From contig VWZL01005136.1 of the NCBI GenBank assembly GCA_013396915.1, positions 248,001 through 312,000 of the forward strand: a stretch of DNA of 64,000 nucleotides. Reading direction: 5' to 3'. The notes under the pieces were generated by a model. It had not been told where the DNA came from. It ran no database searches and saw nothing but the letters and a program-made list of their open reading frames with translations. Shown piece after piece: positions 12,168 through 23,048 of this stretch. Each line of letters begins with the position of its first letter. Positions within the stretch are counted from its first letter, which is position 1. Source of the stretch: Stercorarius parasiticus (taxonomy: Eukaryota > Chordata > Aves > Charadriiformes > Stercorariidae). Both the position numbers and the translations under genes were made by a program.

Positions 12168-14276
12168 GTTTTTAATCTTGCTTGAGAGCTTAAATAGTAG
12201 AAAACATTTTGTTCTACTTCTTCTGTCAGGAAACAGCTGTTGTTTTTGCCTTGCAGTCCAGCCTGATTTACACTGGTGTGCAATAGGGACTTGAGGGAAT
12301 GGGAAGGTGCCAGGAGGGTCCTGGGAAACTAGGCTCATTTTGCCACAGTTGACAGAGGAATAGGAAGGGTCAGGATGGAGACTGCTGTTTCTGAACAACG
12401 ATGTCCTTGCACCGACCACCTCTTCAGGACTAGTTGCCACCCAGTATTTACCAGTCAACCCTTAGTGGCAGAAGCAGCAGCCAGTCTGGCTTTCTGGAGC
12501 TCTGCTGGAGGCAACGTAGGACCAATGATGATCCATTTTCACCTTCTACAACCTGTTACCTTAGATGAGAGCTCAAGTTGCCTATGGCTCCACCCTGCAA
12601 CACCTTATCAGAATAGAAGTGTTGTATTCTGCAGCCCTCCTCCAGAACCTAGATCACCCGAAAATATAAGGCAAGTCAGATTCAGGATTGTTAGTGAGGA
12701 AGAGCACATTTTGTGAATTTTCTAGTAAAAACTGTATGATCTCATGCAAGTTGATAAAAATTACTCTGTACTTCGGTTGGACTTTAAAAGAGAAACATCA
12801 AACTACTGCATTTCATATACTTGTTTGGGTGAAGAAAAGTGAACTAGGTGGTTGGATGACTGCAGAGAAACTGCTTTCATGCCAATTGACAGTGGAAATT
12901 AGCTAGGAAATTGCTCAAAGGACTGGAGTTTAGTTACATAAACTTAAAATTAGAAGAACATTCTGTACTGTATGAAGGAAAACGTATCTAACATTTGGTA
13001 CAAGCTAACATTAGTCAGGGTAATTAAATTCAATGTTTTTTGAAGATTAATAGATGTTTTACTTCAAGTGCTTTAGCAAGCACAGAAATGGGAGGAAAAG
13101 AGTATTGCTCTACCACATTTTCTTCTTTCATGTGTTCTGGTATGTTAATTTGCCAGAATCAGAGAAGTGGCTAGCTGGGTGGATTCTCTTGATTTCAGGT
13201 AGTTTTCAAAAGCAAATTACTTCCCTAGGAAGATAAACCACGTCTTTGAAAGTCATATAAGAATTTAAAAATAGAACTGACTGAAAGAAGATTTTCAGTT
13301 CCAAGAGAAATGTTGATTGATTGTTTACCTTGGAAATCATCAGGAAGATAAAAAAAAAAAAATAAACCCCACACTTCTCCCCCATGCTATTTCCAGAAGA
13401 TTGACATTTTTCATTGCAAGGCAAAGTCTTGACACCTCCACGTAGGGAGAATTGAAAGAGAAGTTGTAGAAAGCTGTTTTCCTGTATTTCCTGCCTTCAA
13501 GGGACTTGGAGGGACAGGTACCCATGAAAATACAGAGGCCAGCAGGAATGGTGTCATGCCTGCTTGGCCAGCCAAGCTCTACAGCCTGCCACCTGAGGAT
13601 GGGGCTGTGACCTCTGAGATAGGTGAGGCAATTCTTCCAGTCAGTTTTGGGAAACAGGGATTTAAGTGCCTTTCGGAATCTTCCATATCTGCGTCCTCTG
13701 TGCAGCCAAGCACGACTCTGCAGCTGCTTGATAAAACCCTTACGAGCTAGCCTGCTCACACCAAATCCCCAGCACAATAGTCAGCACAGTTAGAGTGAAA
13801 GCAATAAGGTAACCCACACTGATAAGCATATGGCCCATGCTGCATGTGAAATAAAAGTTTCTCTGCTGTTTCACTTTGTTATTTTAAACTGTGGCCGTAT
13901 TTGTTATTTGGTTCTTATTTTTATGAAAACATTGTGTTAGTATAGTAGCTTTGCGATCATCTATATTTTGAAAATGCTGAAAAATAACCTGGTCTTTGTG
14001 GGACTGAAGGGACTTACATTCACTCGGTCAGCTCCTGTGGTAGCATCCCTTTGGCTGATGCCTCACAAAATCATCTGATTACATGAAGAAACACTGAAAA
14101 CTGTGATATCTCGTTACATGGCACTGAGTATTCCCCTCAGCCATATGGTAATTGGCCAGGTCTCTCCTTTTACATAGGAGCTTGTACTATGTCAGGAAAA
14201 GCCTCAAAGCAAAGCATTTCACACAGAATTTGGAGATGCACAATATCAGACTGGCCTTTTATCTCCCTCTCTTCAG

Positions 14277-14321
14277 GTGTTTGTAGGAGCCAAGGACAAA
14301 CTAGCCTACGGTATAGCAGAG
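14277..14321 (+). other. Possible 45-base micro-exon (candidate only)
   Basis: A good acceptor (TTTTATCTCCCTCTCTTCAG, a clean pyrimidine tract ending at 14276) and a good donor (GAG|GTATGT at 14322) enclose 45 bases. These are open in the first frame and read VFVGAKDKLAYGIAE. The length is a multiple of three, so inclusion would not shift a frame. I recognise no protein. Paired good splice sites at this spacing do occur by chance in non-coding DNA, and no neighbouring exons could be tied to it. Confidence 0.15.
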
Positions 14322-17300
14322 GTATGTGATATTTCTTCATGTAGATACATAAAAAAAAAAATTCTGATCTACAAAGTTTACTATTTAAATTAGACTAGTA
14401 ACAGTATGAATACTGACAGTAGGGCTATGCTAGATAAAATGGGGTGATTGTGGTAAGTGTTTTTGACAGTAATTTTATTAAAAGAAATAGATCTTATAAT
14501 TGATTTTCTGTTATGCGGCATATTCCTTTTTTTAAAAAGCAATTATTCCTTACCTTTCTGTTTTTAATGGGCAGGCAAGCGAGTGGGAGTAGATTGTGCT
14601 AGAAGTGAAGAGGGGAAAGCTCGTTTGCTGGAAGCAGTAGATAGAGGGGGATCAAGCCAAGCTACAGAACTCATCCTGGCAAGTGGAGCTTGTTCTCACG
14701 CAACCCAGTTTTGTGGGTGAAAAGTCTTTGCATTTGGAGTATTGCATGCATGTTGTCAGAGGGCGAGTTGACGCCTTCTGTATTTGGCCCTACAACAGTA
14801 CACTGATGAGTTCAGAAAGGAGTCAGGAGAGGTGTGTGCAGCTGTCTTGTCAGAAGGGCAGCTTAAAATACTGGGTTTTCCAGCCCAGAGAATCAGCAAA
14901 AGAAGTGACAACAAAACATTTAATATAATGCATGTAGTGTTACTTGGGACCGTCTCTGTTAATCAACTAGAAAGTGAAAAGAAGACATCATTTGAGATTG
15001 AAACAGCAAATTCACAAAATAGAGAAGTAATTTTTTTGGACGCTGGGTACTGGAGAGAAAAGCAGGTACTCGGTTAGTAAGCAGTAGTTTATTAGAAAAT
15101 GTAGGAACTGTAAGTAGCTGTTCCAGAGAGGTGAATCAGACAGCGTCAGCTAATGAATACCTGCAGATATCATCTCTATCCTATATTTAAAATCAATTCA
15201 CCTTAGTAGAATGCGTGTGTGGATCTTTGAAAAGATTTTTATGTAGGCAGTTCTGAGAGTGAGACTGAAGCTGTATGCCCCTTACCTGACTCTATATAAG
15301 GCTGGTCCCCAAGAGGTCAAAATTGATGTCTCTGTCATAATTTTGGATATTAACTTTTTTATTATAAAAGGTTTTAGAAGGATTGTAGACAGAAATATTG
15401 ATCTAAGTATGTAAGTTCACACAAAAAACCTGACAAATATTTAATGATGAAAAATAAAAAAAAAACAGACATGAATTTTCACAGAAATATAGAAAATGAT
15501 GGTAACAGGAATGGATCACAGAGAGATGTTTCAAAATCGCAGTGCATTTCCAAAAAGAGGAATTTTAATGAGGGAGCACAATGGAGAACTGAGCATGACT
15601 GTGGCTGAAGATTTTTGATACCTAAGAATTTAAAGCTGCTTCTGGACTTGATCGTATTCTTGCTGTGTTCAGTAAATTTATTTTGGCATACAGAAACAAG
15701 GGTGGGGGGGAAAAGCTGTTTGTTAAAAATTATTATTATGGAGAATCGGAAATGGCTACTCATTACTGAACTCTGGGAGAAGATTAGTCAGCATGCAGCT
15801 GTCTTTGACCTTTGAAATGCAAAGAAGACACAGGACCGTGTGGGAGGGAGTCGGGGAGAACTCTGTCATGACTTGACTGACATCCACCTACTCCTGTAGA
15901 TGCGTTTTAGATGCACATTCTATCTTTCTTTGGAAATAAATTTTTTTGGGGGCCTGCTTCCTTAAAATGCAGTTAAATTGCTCTGCAGGAGGGAGATATG
16001 CTATGAGGAGCAAATGGGATGTTTATAAGATCATTTATGTTACACAGCAGTACAGGAGACAGAAAAATACCCATGTCAACTATTATGAGTTTATTAAACA
16101 CCTAATGATTGACTGTGACATTGATTTTAATATGCAAATTAAGGTACACGTGTTTAGTGTCAGGGGAGAAGAACGACAATGAGAATCAGTGATGACTAAA
16201 AATCCCATACTATGGCTGGGAAGGAGAGGTATTCTGTTTTCTGTGATAGGTATGGCTGACAGAAAACGTGCAACGAGCACAAATGAAGAAGAAATGTGTA
16301 TGTTGTGTTTTTTGAAGAGGAATAAGGCATGGTGTGAATCTTAAAAGAAAAATGTAAGAATTGTTGTCTTTGGACTAACATACATATATTGGTTTGTGAA
16401 TAAAAGCAGCTTAGTATAAAGTATCTGTAGCATCATTACATTCTATAGAAATCAGTATTTAAGTGACAGAATAAATCATGTTGGGAAAAAATGCCTTTTA
16501 ATTTTCTGGTTTATGTACAGTAACTATTCACATAAATGCGATTGGTTCCTATTAGAATTTAGATGTATTTCCTATGGTGATCTGAATTTATTATGCTGCC
16601 CTGTAAGTTTGCCAAATGTGAATTGCTGTAAAGTGAAATTAAATTTAAAATATCTCAGAAAGTCGAAATGTAGAAGATTATATTGTTTCTGTGGTACTAA
16701 CTGGATTTATGTTGAGGATCTTTAAGCAAATGTATGTAAATGTCTTTTATGACATTATAAATGAATTACATAAAGCATCTATGATCAGTATAGGTCTTAA
16801 TTAACCTTAACTAATTTGGATCACAGTTAGCCTTTACCCTTCTGCGGAGCAGAGCAGAGACTCCTACGTTCTGTGATGGGACAGTCCTCATGCTGAGAGT
16901 TGCAAAGGCTATGCTTCCCAGGAGCAAGGCATTGAGATGGCAGCGCCCTGTTTTCAACAAGCTGGCCACTTGTATAGGGCAGGCTTGATTTCCTCCTCCA
17001 GTAAGAGTCAAGGACATAGACATCGCCTCCAGGACAACTGGGAACTCAGGTGAGACAGAAGAGCATTTCTCCTCCCTCCGGCAGGACACCGTGACTATGA
17101 TGCCTGTTGCAGTTTGTGGCTAAATACCACAGTCTATTCCTGAGAAAGCGCTTTGCACATTTGCCAGGCAGATGGTGACTGCTACAGTTAGAGTGATGAT
17201 TCCAGTTAGGCTATTTCCACAGATGTTTGTGGGCAATGCAAAATATGTTGTACTTTTCATGAGATTTTTCTATTACCCAGTAAAAACTGCCTTAACTTGT

Positions 17301-18370
17301 TGCAGGGTGAGAACAGAAATATCTCTTTCAAAGGGTTTAAAGACTCATCTGTTGTATGGTTCTAGAAAAGACCTATCACAGAGAAATTTCGTGTTGGACC
17401 TAGGATGTGGAACATCTGTATTTAGACTCTGTATTTTGAAGTAATTTCGTATGATTTTGTATAAAGTCTTTGCGTTAGTGAAGGGCTGTCCATCACTAAC
17501 ACATCGCTGCACATTTAACATCCAGGATTTATAGCTTCCTTTGCTACTTTTTATGCCACCAGTGGGACTGCACATATTCTGTGGCATGCCTTCAATTAAT
17601 TAGTCTTTATCCATCCTATTTGGGGACAGACAGAGGAACTTAATATATTATTACTAACTAATGAGCAATTTCTACTTTCTGATGATTAAATTTTCAAAAG
17701 TAATTTGAAATATAGATTGTACGTCCTTCACTGGGAGACATCATCAGATGGACTTCATTAATTAATCAGCAACATTCAGTGCACAGCTTGGCTGTGTAGG
17801 TGCTAGAGTAAAATAACCGTTATTTGAAGTTGTTTTTCACATTTTTCATTGTTTCATAGGAAAATGGCCCAGGGCTTGCTTATTTTCTCTGTGATGTCTT
17901 CTCCATTTATGTCTCAAATTCCATACAGAAGGAAAATGCCTTAACCTTAATGTGTGTTTGTACTTCTGTGTTGAACTGTTAATCTGAATCACCCAAGCTG
18001 ATCTTGCCTCAAGTTAGTACGGTTTATTAGACTGTGTGGATGTGGACTGTATCCTTGTTGGTGCTGCAAGTCATATGTTGGTTTCCCGTAATTCCTCCCT
18101 TCCCCATACAACAAGAGAGACAAGTCAAATTCTACCAGAATTCCTTCTTGGAAAAGAAGAAGTTGTGGCTTATCTTATTGCAGCAAAGTAAGTTGTGTGT
18201 TAGCACTTTAGAAATGCTTGTGCCAGATGCAGCCACTGGTAGTGCCTTTTATGGGCTCAGCTCTCTGCGTGCCATCCTGCAGTGCAAAAATGACAAGCTG
18301 ACTCTTGCGGTGAAGACCAGCTCCCCACTTTATGCTTCCTCTCATGAGTGAAAAAGTAAGGAACCAAACT

Positions 18371-18509
18371 AGCTTGCTTACTTGCTTGCTTGCTTCTTTC
18401 CTTCCTCCCTTCCTCCCTTCGTTCCCTCCTTCTTTCATCCCTCCCTCCCTCTGTTCCTTCCACTTTCCCTCCCTTCCTCCCTCCCTTCCTTCCCTTCCTC
18501 CTTTCCTTG
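18371..18509 (+). repeat. C/T-rich microsatellite (CTTG/CTTC/CCTT)n
   Basis: About 140 bases almost free of A. It starts as (CTTG)n and moves into (CTTC)n, (CCCTT)n and (CCTC)n. Such mirror-like polypyrimidine tracts can form triplex (H-DNA) structure and expand or contract. Long frames over it (Ser/Pro/Leu-rich on plus, Arg/Glu/Gly/Lys-rich on minus) are artefacts of the repeat. Confidence 0.95.
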
Positions 18510-19199
18510 TGAGGCTGGAGTGGGCATCAGTACTGTAGTCTCTGTGTTTGGAGGAGCCCAGGGCTGCTACAGCAGAGCTGCCTTGCAGAGGGTGAGGTGT
18601 GAAGGCAGCACAGAGTAAGGTCAGACACTTGTGTGTGTGGTCAAAAGAAAGGACTAAGCTTTACACTATAAAGGATCATCTCAGATGTTTCATCCCCATG
18701 GTCCTTCAGCCTGGAGGACCAGGACCTCAAACTGGCACTGAAATGATGGCTGAAGCTCACACCATGAAAGTCTTCATTGTTTTGCGAGGGTTCTGTTGCC
18801 ACAGAATGCTTCAGGGCCATTTCTAGGGAAGCAGTTACGTAAAGCTCTCTCTTTGCTGGCGGGGAACCTCTGCACCTGGCCATGAAATTCATACTGCTGA
18901 TTTTTCATTGTGTACTGTTATTGAAAGTTAGGGGCAAAAATTAATATGAACAGAAACATACTGACTAAAGAAAAAGCTTGGAATTAGAAGATGCGAGTTT
19001 TAGGCCTGGCTCTAGAATACTTATAATCAAATAAAGTAAATAAGTTACATCCATCGAGAATTAACACAGAGTCTCTATAGACTGAAATTCTCCTCTGAAT
19101 TTTGCCCGGTTTTGTGACAGTGACAAAGACAGCCTCATGGAGATGGCAGAGATCACACTGACAGAAAAGACTAGCATCATGAGAAACCCCAAGAGGGAA
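18510..19199. other. No gene seen
   Basis: A spacer between the C/T tract and the first recognisable part of the ancient CR1. The CR1 could begin somewhat earlier than 19200, but I see no convincing matching words before it. Confidence 0.5.
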
Positions 19200-21563
19200 G
19201 AGTGAATGTCATGATGAGATGTGTGCTGCAGAGAATAGTTTTTAGACCCTAGAAATGACTGCTTCTTGAAGCAGTCACTGGAACAACACCAGGAGAAACA
19301 AGTCTTGAATTATCCTGATCCAGGACTGAATTCAGAATGTTATTGCTAAAATAGCCACAAAACAATAATTATCACAATACACTCAGATTTAGCCCTTTCC
19401 CCGCAATAATGCAGGACTACATGAAGATCAATAAACTACTTTCAAGAAATGAAAAGGAACAGGCAAACGAAAAAAAATCGCATGTGGCATGACATGGAGA
19501 TTACTTAAATATAATATACTGGAACCTCAGAATAAATATATTTCGTTTATGGAAAAAGAAAACTTGGAAAAGAACTCCAGAGAAGTCTTCAAAGTTAAAC
19601 ATCAGAGTAAAGGAGATTACTAGGAGTTAACAGACCTAAAATGAATATCACATTCAAATGGAAAAAGAACATAAACAAGTTAAATGTAAAATTAATAAGG
19701 CAGGAAAAAAAAAGAGACTTTGGGGAACAATTTTCTAAAGGCATAAAAATTAAAAATATACTTATTTGTCAAAGATATTAGGAAGCCTGCCAGAAAGACT
19801 GTGCAGCCAATAGATGATCATGGTTTAATAGGAGTTCTCACAGGGCAAAAATGCAGAAAAATTAAACCAATTCTTTCAGTGAGCGTCACCACCAGGAAGA
19901 CATTGAAACCAGAGGGCTTTGTGTTACATGGGTCTTAGTTTAAAACAGACTTACTCAAACAAAGGTGTCAAAAGAATAAGATTTAGAAGAAATAGATGCA
20001 GACAAATTACCAGACCCAGGTACCATCTACCTGGGAGCCCTAAGGGAATATAAATATGAAAATGAAAACTTTTAGCTCTGCCATGAGGTCTATTGATAAG
20101 ATCAGTTGTGGTACTCCATGAGAGTGAAATGGCAAATATAAATTCAACTTTTAAAAAGCATTTAAAGTGGAATGTGGAATTCAGAAAGCGTAAGACAATC
20201 TATAAATCTGTTAGTGTGTGGACTATTGGAAGCCATCCTAGGACTAATAGGCAAAAGGGTAAGTACAATATAAGGAGGAAGAAACAACACAGCTTTTGAA
20301 AGGGGATTAAGTACCTTGCAAATCTATTAGAGTTGTTTGATCATCACTGAATATACAGAAGTGGTCCAGTGGATACTCTGACAAAAAGCTTTTTGACAAG
20401 GTCCTTTGCTGAAGGCTCTTGCAGAAATTAAGCTGTGGTAGGTCCTCTGCATATTAATAACTGTTTAAAAGGTAGGAAATGGAAAGTAGGAATAAATGAT
20501 CAAGGGAGGAAGGCAACAGTGGAATTCCTTAGGCATCTGTGCTGAGGTCTTTACTGTTAAATATACTAATAAATTATATACATTATATAATTAAAGTGTT
20601 TGTGTGTCTGCATGTATAATATACATGTATGTATACTCATATCTATATTTTAATTGACAGATGACAAGATGACACAAAATTTGTATTCTGTATGTACATA
20701 TACAAAGTAAAGCACACAGGAAAACCTATCCTAGCTATACACCCACAGTGAGAAGATCTAAATCAGCATCACATTACCATGCAAGACAGAGAGCTCCAAA
20801 TCACTGGAGATTGTTCTGTAAACACATTGGCTCAGTGCTCAGGACTGTTCAAAAAAAGCAGACAGAACATTAGGAACCATTAGGGGGGAAAAAAGGGATG
20901 TTTACTGTTTTGACTTTTATGTCACTGTGAATAATCCTATTTCATCTACACCTGAGTACATTTGTGGAGGGCTGAGCATCACTCCCTGCATTTAAAAAAA
21001 AGTGTAATGTAATTATAAAAACATTATATCTCTCTCTCTTGATAGATATATACTATATGTGTGATTTATATAAGGTGGAAAGGATTGCTAGGGTACAGAG
21101 CAGCTCCTATACAAGGGGAGATTAAATAGCCATATATGCTTCAGGTAGGAAGGGAGAGGGTTGAGAGAACAGGTGTGTGAACAAAATCAGGTGTCCATCT
21201 GCCCCTGCCACACAACCCTGTTGTGCTGGCATCAGCATACACCTGATGCTGTGAGGAGCTGCTTCAGGTCTCTGAAATGAAGGACAATTAATCTCTTAGT
21301 TGTATGGTTACTTTTTGGTCATCTTTGTGCTGGTATGTGTCAATGCCTGGACAAAGCGGCGAGCAGGACTACGTTGTTGGGGTGCAGGGTGGTGTTCTGG
21401 TTTATATCGTCTTAGTCTGCTGTATAACTGCACCCTGAGCTGGGAGAAGGACGTGGAGGAAGTCACTCTGCCTGTTCTTACACTTCTTGCCTAGGCACTT
21501 TGCACAGGCTGTTATCACCAGCAGGCTGGACGGGGTTCAGTTCGGCTTGCTTATGTTCTTATG
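19200..21563 (+). mobile_element. Long, heavily decayed ancient CR1 LINE
   Basis: Blocks of the ancient amniote CR1 ORF2 appear in the right order on the plus strand. First comes the end of the endonuclease region (ACCCTAGAAATGACTGCTTC at about 19245). The linker follows, with FVKDIRKPARK then PIDDHGLIGVL at about 19766-19845, and LEEIDADKLP at about 19984. The reverse-transcriptase part has a FDKV-like stretch at about 20391 and the remains of an ADDTK-like stretch at about 20660-20690. Next are the 'kkAnr..LGtIrk' region at about 20850-20890 and the 'trGD' region at about 21110. The element ends with the terminal repeat CTTATGTTCTTATG at 21550-21563. Stops, frameshifts and an inserted AT/GT-rich patch (about 20570-20650) show it is dead. 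The 5' limit is uncertain. Confidence 0.8.
20570..20655 (+). repeat. AT/GT-rich low-complexity patch inside the ancient CR1
   Basis: ATTATATACATTATATAATT is followed by GTGTTTGTGTGTCTGCATGT and TATAATATACATGTATGTAT-like sequence. It breaks the reverse-transcriptase homology between the region before it and the decayed ADDTK stretch after it, so it looks like local repeat growth within the element. Confidence 0.6.
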
Positions 21564-22986
21564 ACTTGTGTCACGTTTGTTGGTAAGTCTCTGTTAGGTT
21601 TACCTTCTGAGGAGGCGAGTCAGACTTTTCCCATCTTGGAGAGATAGCTGCAAGGCTTACTCGAGCACAGGTGAATTAATTCTAGGACAGGCTTTTTTTT
21701 TTTCAGGTAGTACTTTTGCCTCATCTAGGTTAACTGTGGCCAGAAGTGACAAGAAACTGAAGGTGCTCTTACGTTCTTGTCTAAACGTAAGGCTATGCAC
21801 TGCAGTGTTACCTTTCATGGCCCTGGTTCTATTAAGGGTGAGATAACACATTTTGGCTCAGATCTGGCTGGTCTTAGGAGTCATGTCTCCAAACCGTTAC
21901 TTCATATCTTGGATCCTCTCTCCCCTGAGAGCGCCATTCCTGACTGCTTTGTCCCTGAGTGGGACACAACAGGCCTGCATGAGTCTGCTCAGGAGCAGAA
22001 CATATCTTACCTAAACCAAGCTCCAGGCTACGAAGGCATGCGCCACGCAGGCAATGGTGGATCCAGCCTTACTTATCGACTCATTTGTGTCCCAAAAGGG
22101 TGTAATCTTACCGAGAACACCCAGGAGGTAGATATGATTTGTAGAAGCATTGTTGGCTAGTTGGTGGCTTATGATAAATGCATTTGGGAAGAAACCACAC
22201 ACTTTACATACAGGTATATCTTCAATTAAGAAAAAAGCTGAGAATGAATTGAAGAGCTGCTTGTTGCAAACTATTCTCTCATCTCTTCTGAGAGCCAGGA
22301 AAATTCAGAAACCCTCTGCAATTTCTAGTTTGCAAAATAAAATAAATAAATAAAAGGGTTAATTGAAAAGACAATACAGTAACTGTCTTGGTATCATTTA
22401 AGTATTGTGATCTTCTTAGAAAGGCTGACGTCTCTGAGAGGAAATACTGCTGCGTTGCATGAAATATAGTGGTTTAACACCAACATCAGCACTCTATCTG
22501 TGTTAGAGCCAAAGTATTAATTTCCCAGCCTTTGGAATATCATAATCTTGCATCATTATGTAGTATTCAGTGCAATAAGCATCAGTTTTTCAATAATAGA
22601 CAAGTTTTAAACAGACTGAGAGAGGAAATGAGTGTTTGCACAGACCACTAGATTTGTCTGAAACCATGTGCACCTATTTCTGGTCCTTTGTTTCCATAAA
22701 TAATGGATTGACAGCTTCATGGTTTCCAGAGGATCCATGGTACATATAAATGTCAGACAAATAAATTCCAACATTCCATTTCTTTTTCATGAATAGCTCA
22801 GTGTAAGGTCTTTATGGTTCTAAATAAAACTCATAATTTAATTTGCCTGCTTCTTTAAATGAGTCTGAGGGTACTGTGACAAAAAAGGAGAAAAAAAGGA
22901 AAAAAAAAAGTTGAGTCTCATAATCCCTCCTGAACAATTACAGTTGCTGCATGTTTAACAGAAGGTTTCCTGAGTAAGACAGGTTT

Positions 22987-23048
22987 ATTTGGTGGAAATA
23001 TTTAACTGATTTCTATTATTTGGTGGATATATTTAGCTGATTTCTATT
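22987..23048 (+). repeat. Two-copy 31-bp tandem duplication
   Basis: Copy 1 (22987-23017) and copy 2 (23018-23048) both begin ATTTGGTGGA and end CTGATTTCTATT. They differ at two positions (A/T and A/G). About 6 percent divergence points to a fairly recent slippage or repair event. Confidence 0.9.

Larger units (their letters stand above)
11091..18370. other. Anonymous non-coding stretch, no recognisable gene
   Basis: I recognise no gene or full transposon here. Items of note: a (TG)n/(TA)n microsatellite at 12132-12167, an A-run at 13350-13362, and a possible 45-base micro-exon at 14277-14321. The 16.5-16.8 kb interval is very AT-rich, with homeodomain-like TAATT words. Open frames here (for example minus 13340-13777, 145 codons) show no domain and no compositional bias that suggests coding. 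Confidence 0.55.

Noticed and set aside
13340..13777. 145-codon minus frame
   Set aside because: No known domain, low-complexity end (Phe/Ser run from an A-tract), no splice context.
17559..17575. CTCF-like word CCACCAGTGGGAC
   Set aside because: Only a partial core match; it lacks the GGGGGC-like part needed for a convincing site.
18208..18618. Ser/Pro/Leu-rich and Arg/Glu/Gly-rich frames
   Set aside because: Direct translation of the C/T microsatellite.
21777..22160. 127-codon plus frame
   Set aside because: No recognisable motif and no support on either flank; length is within chance for 64 kb.
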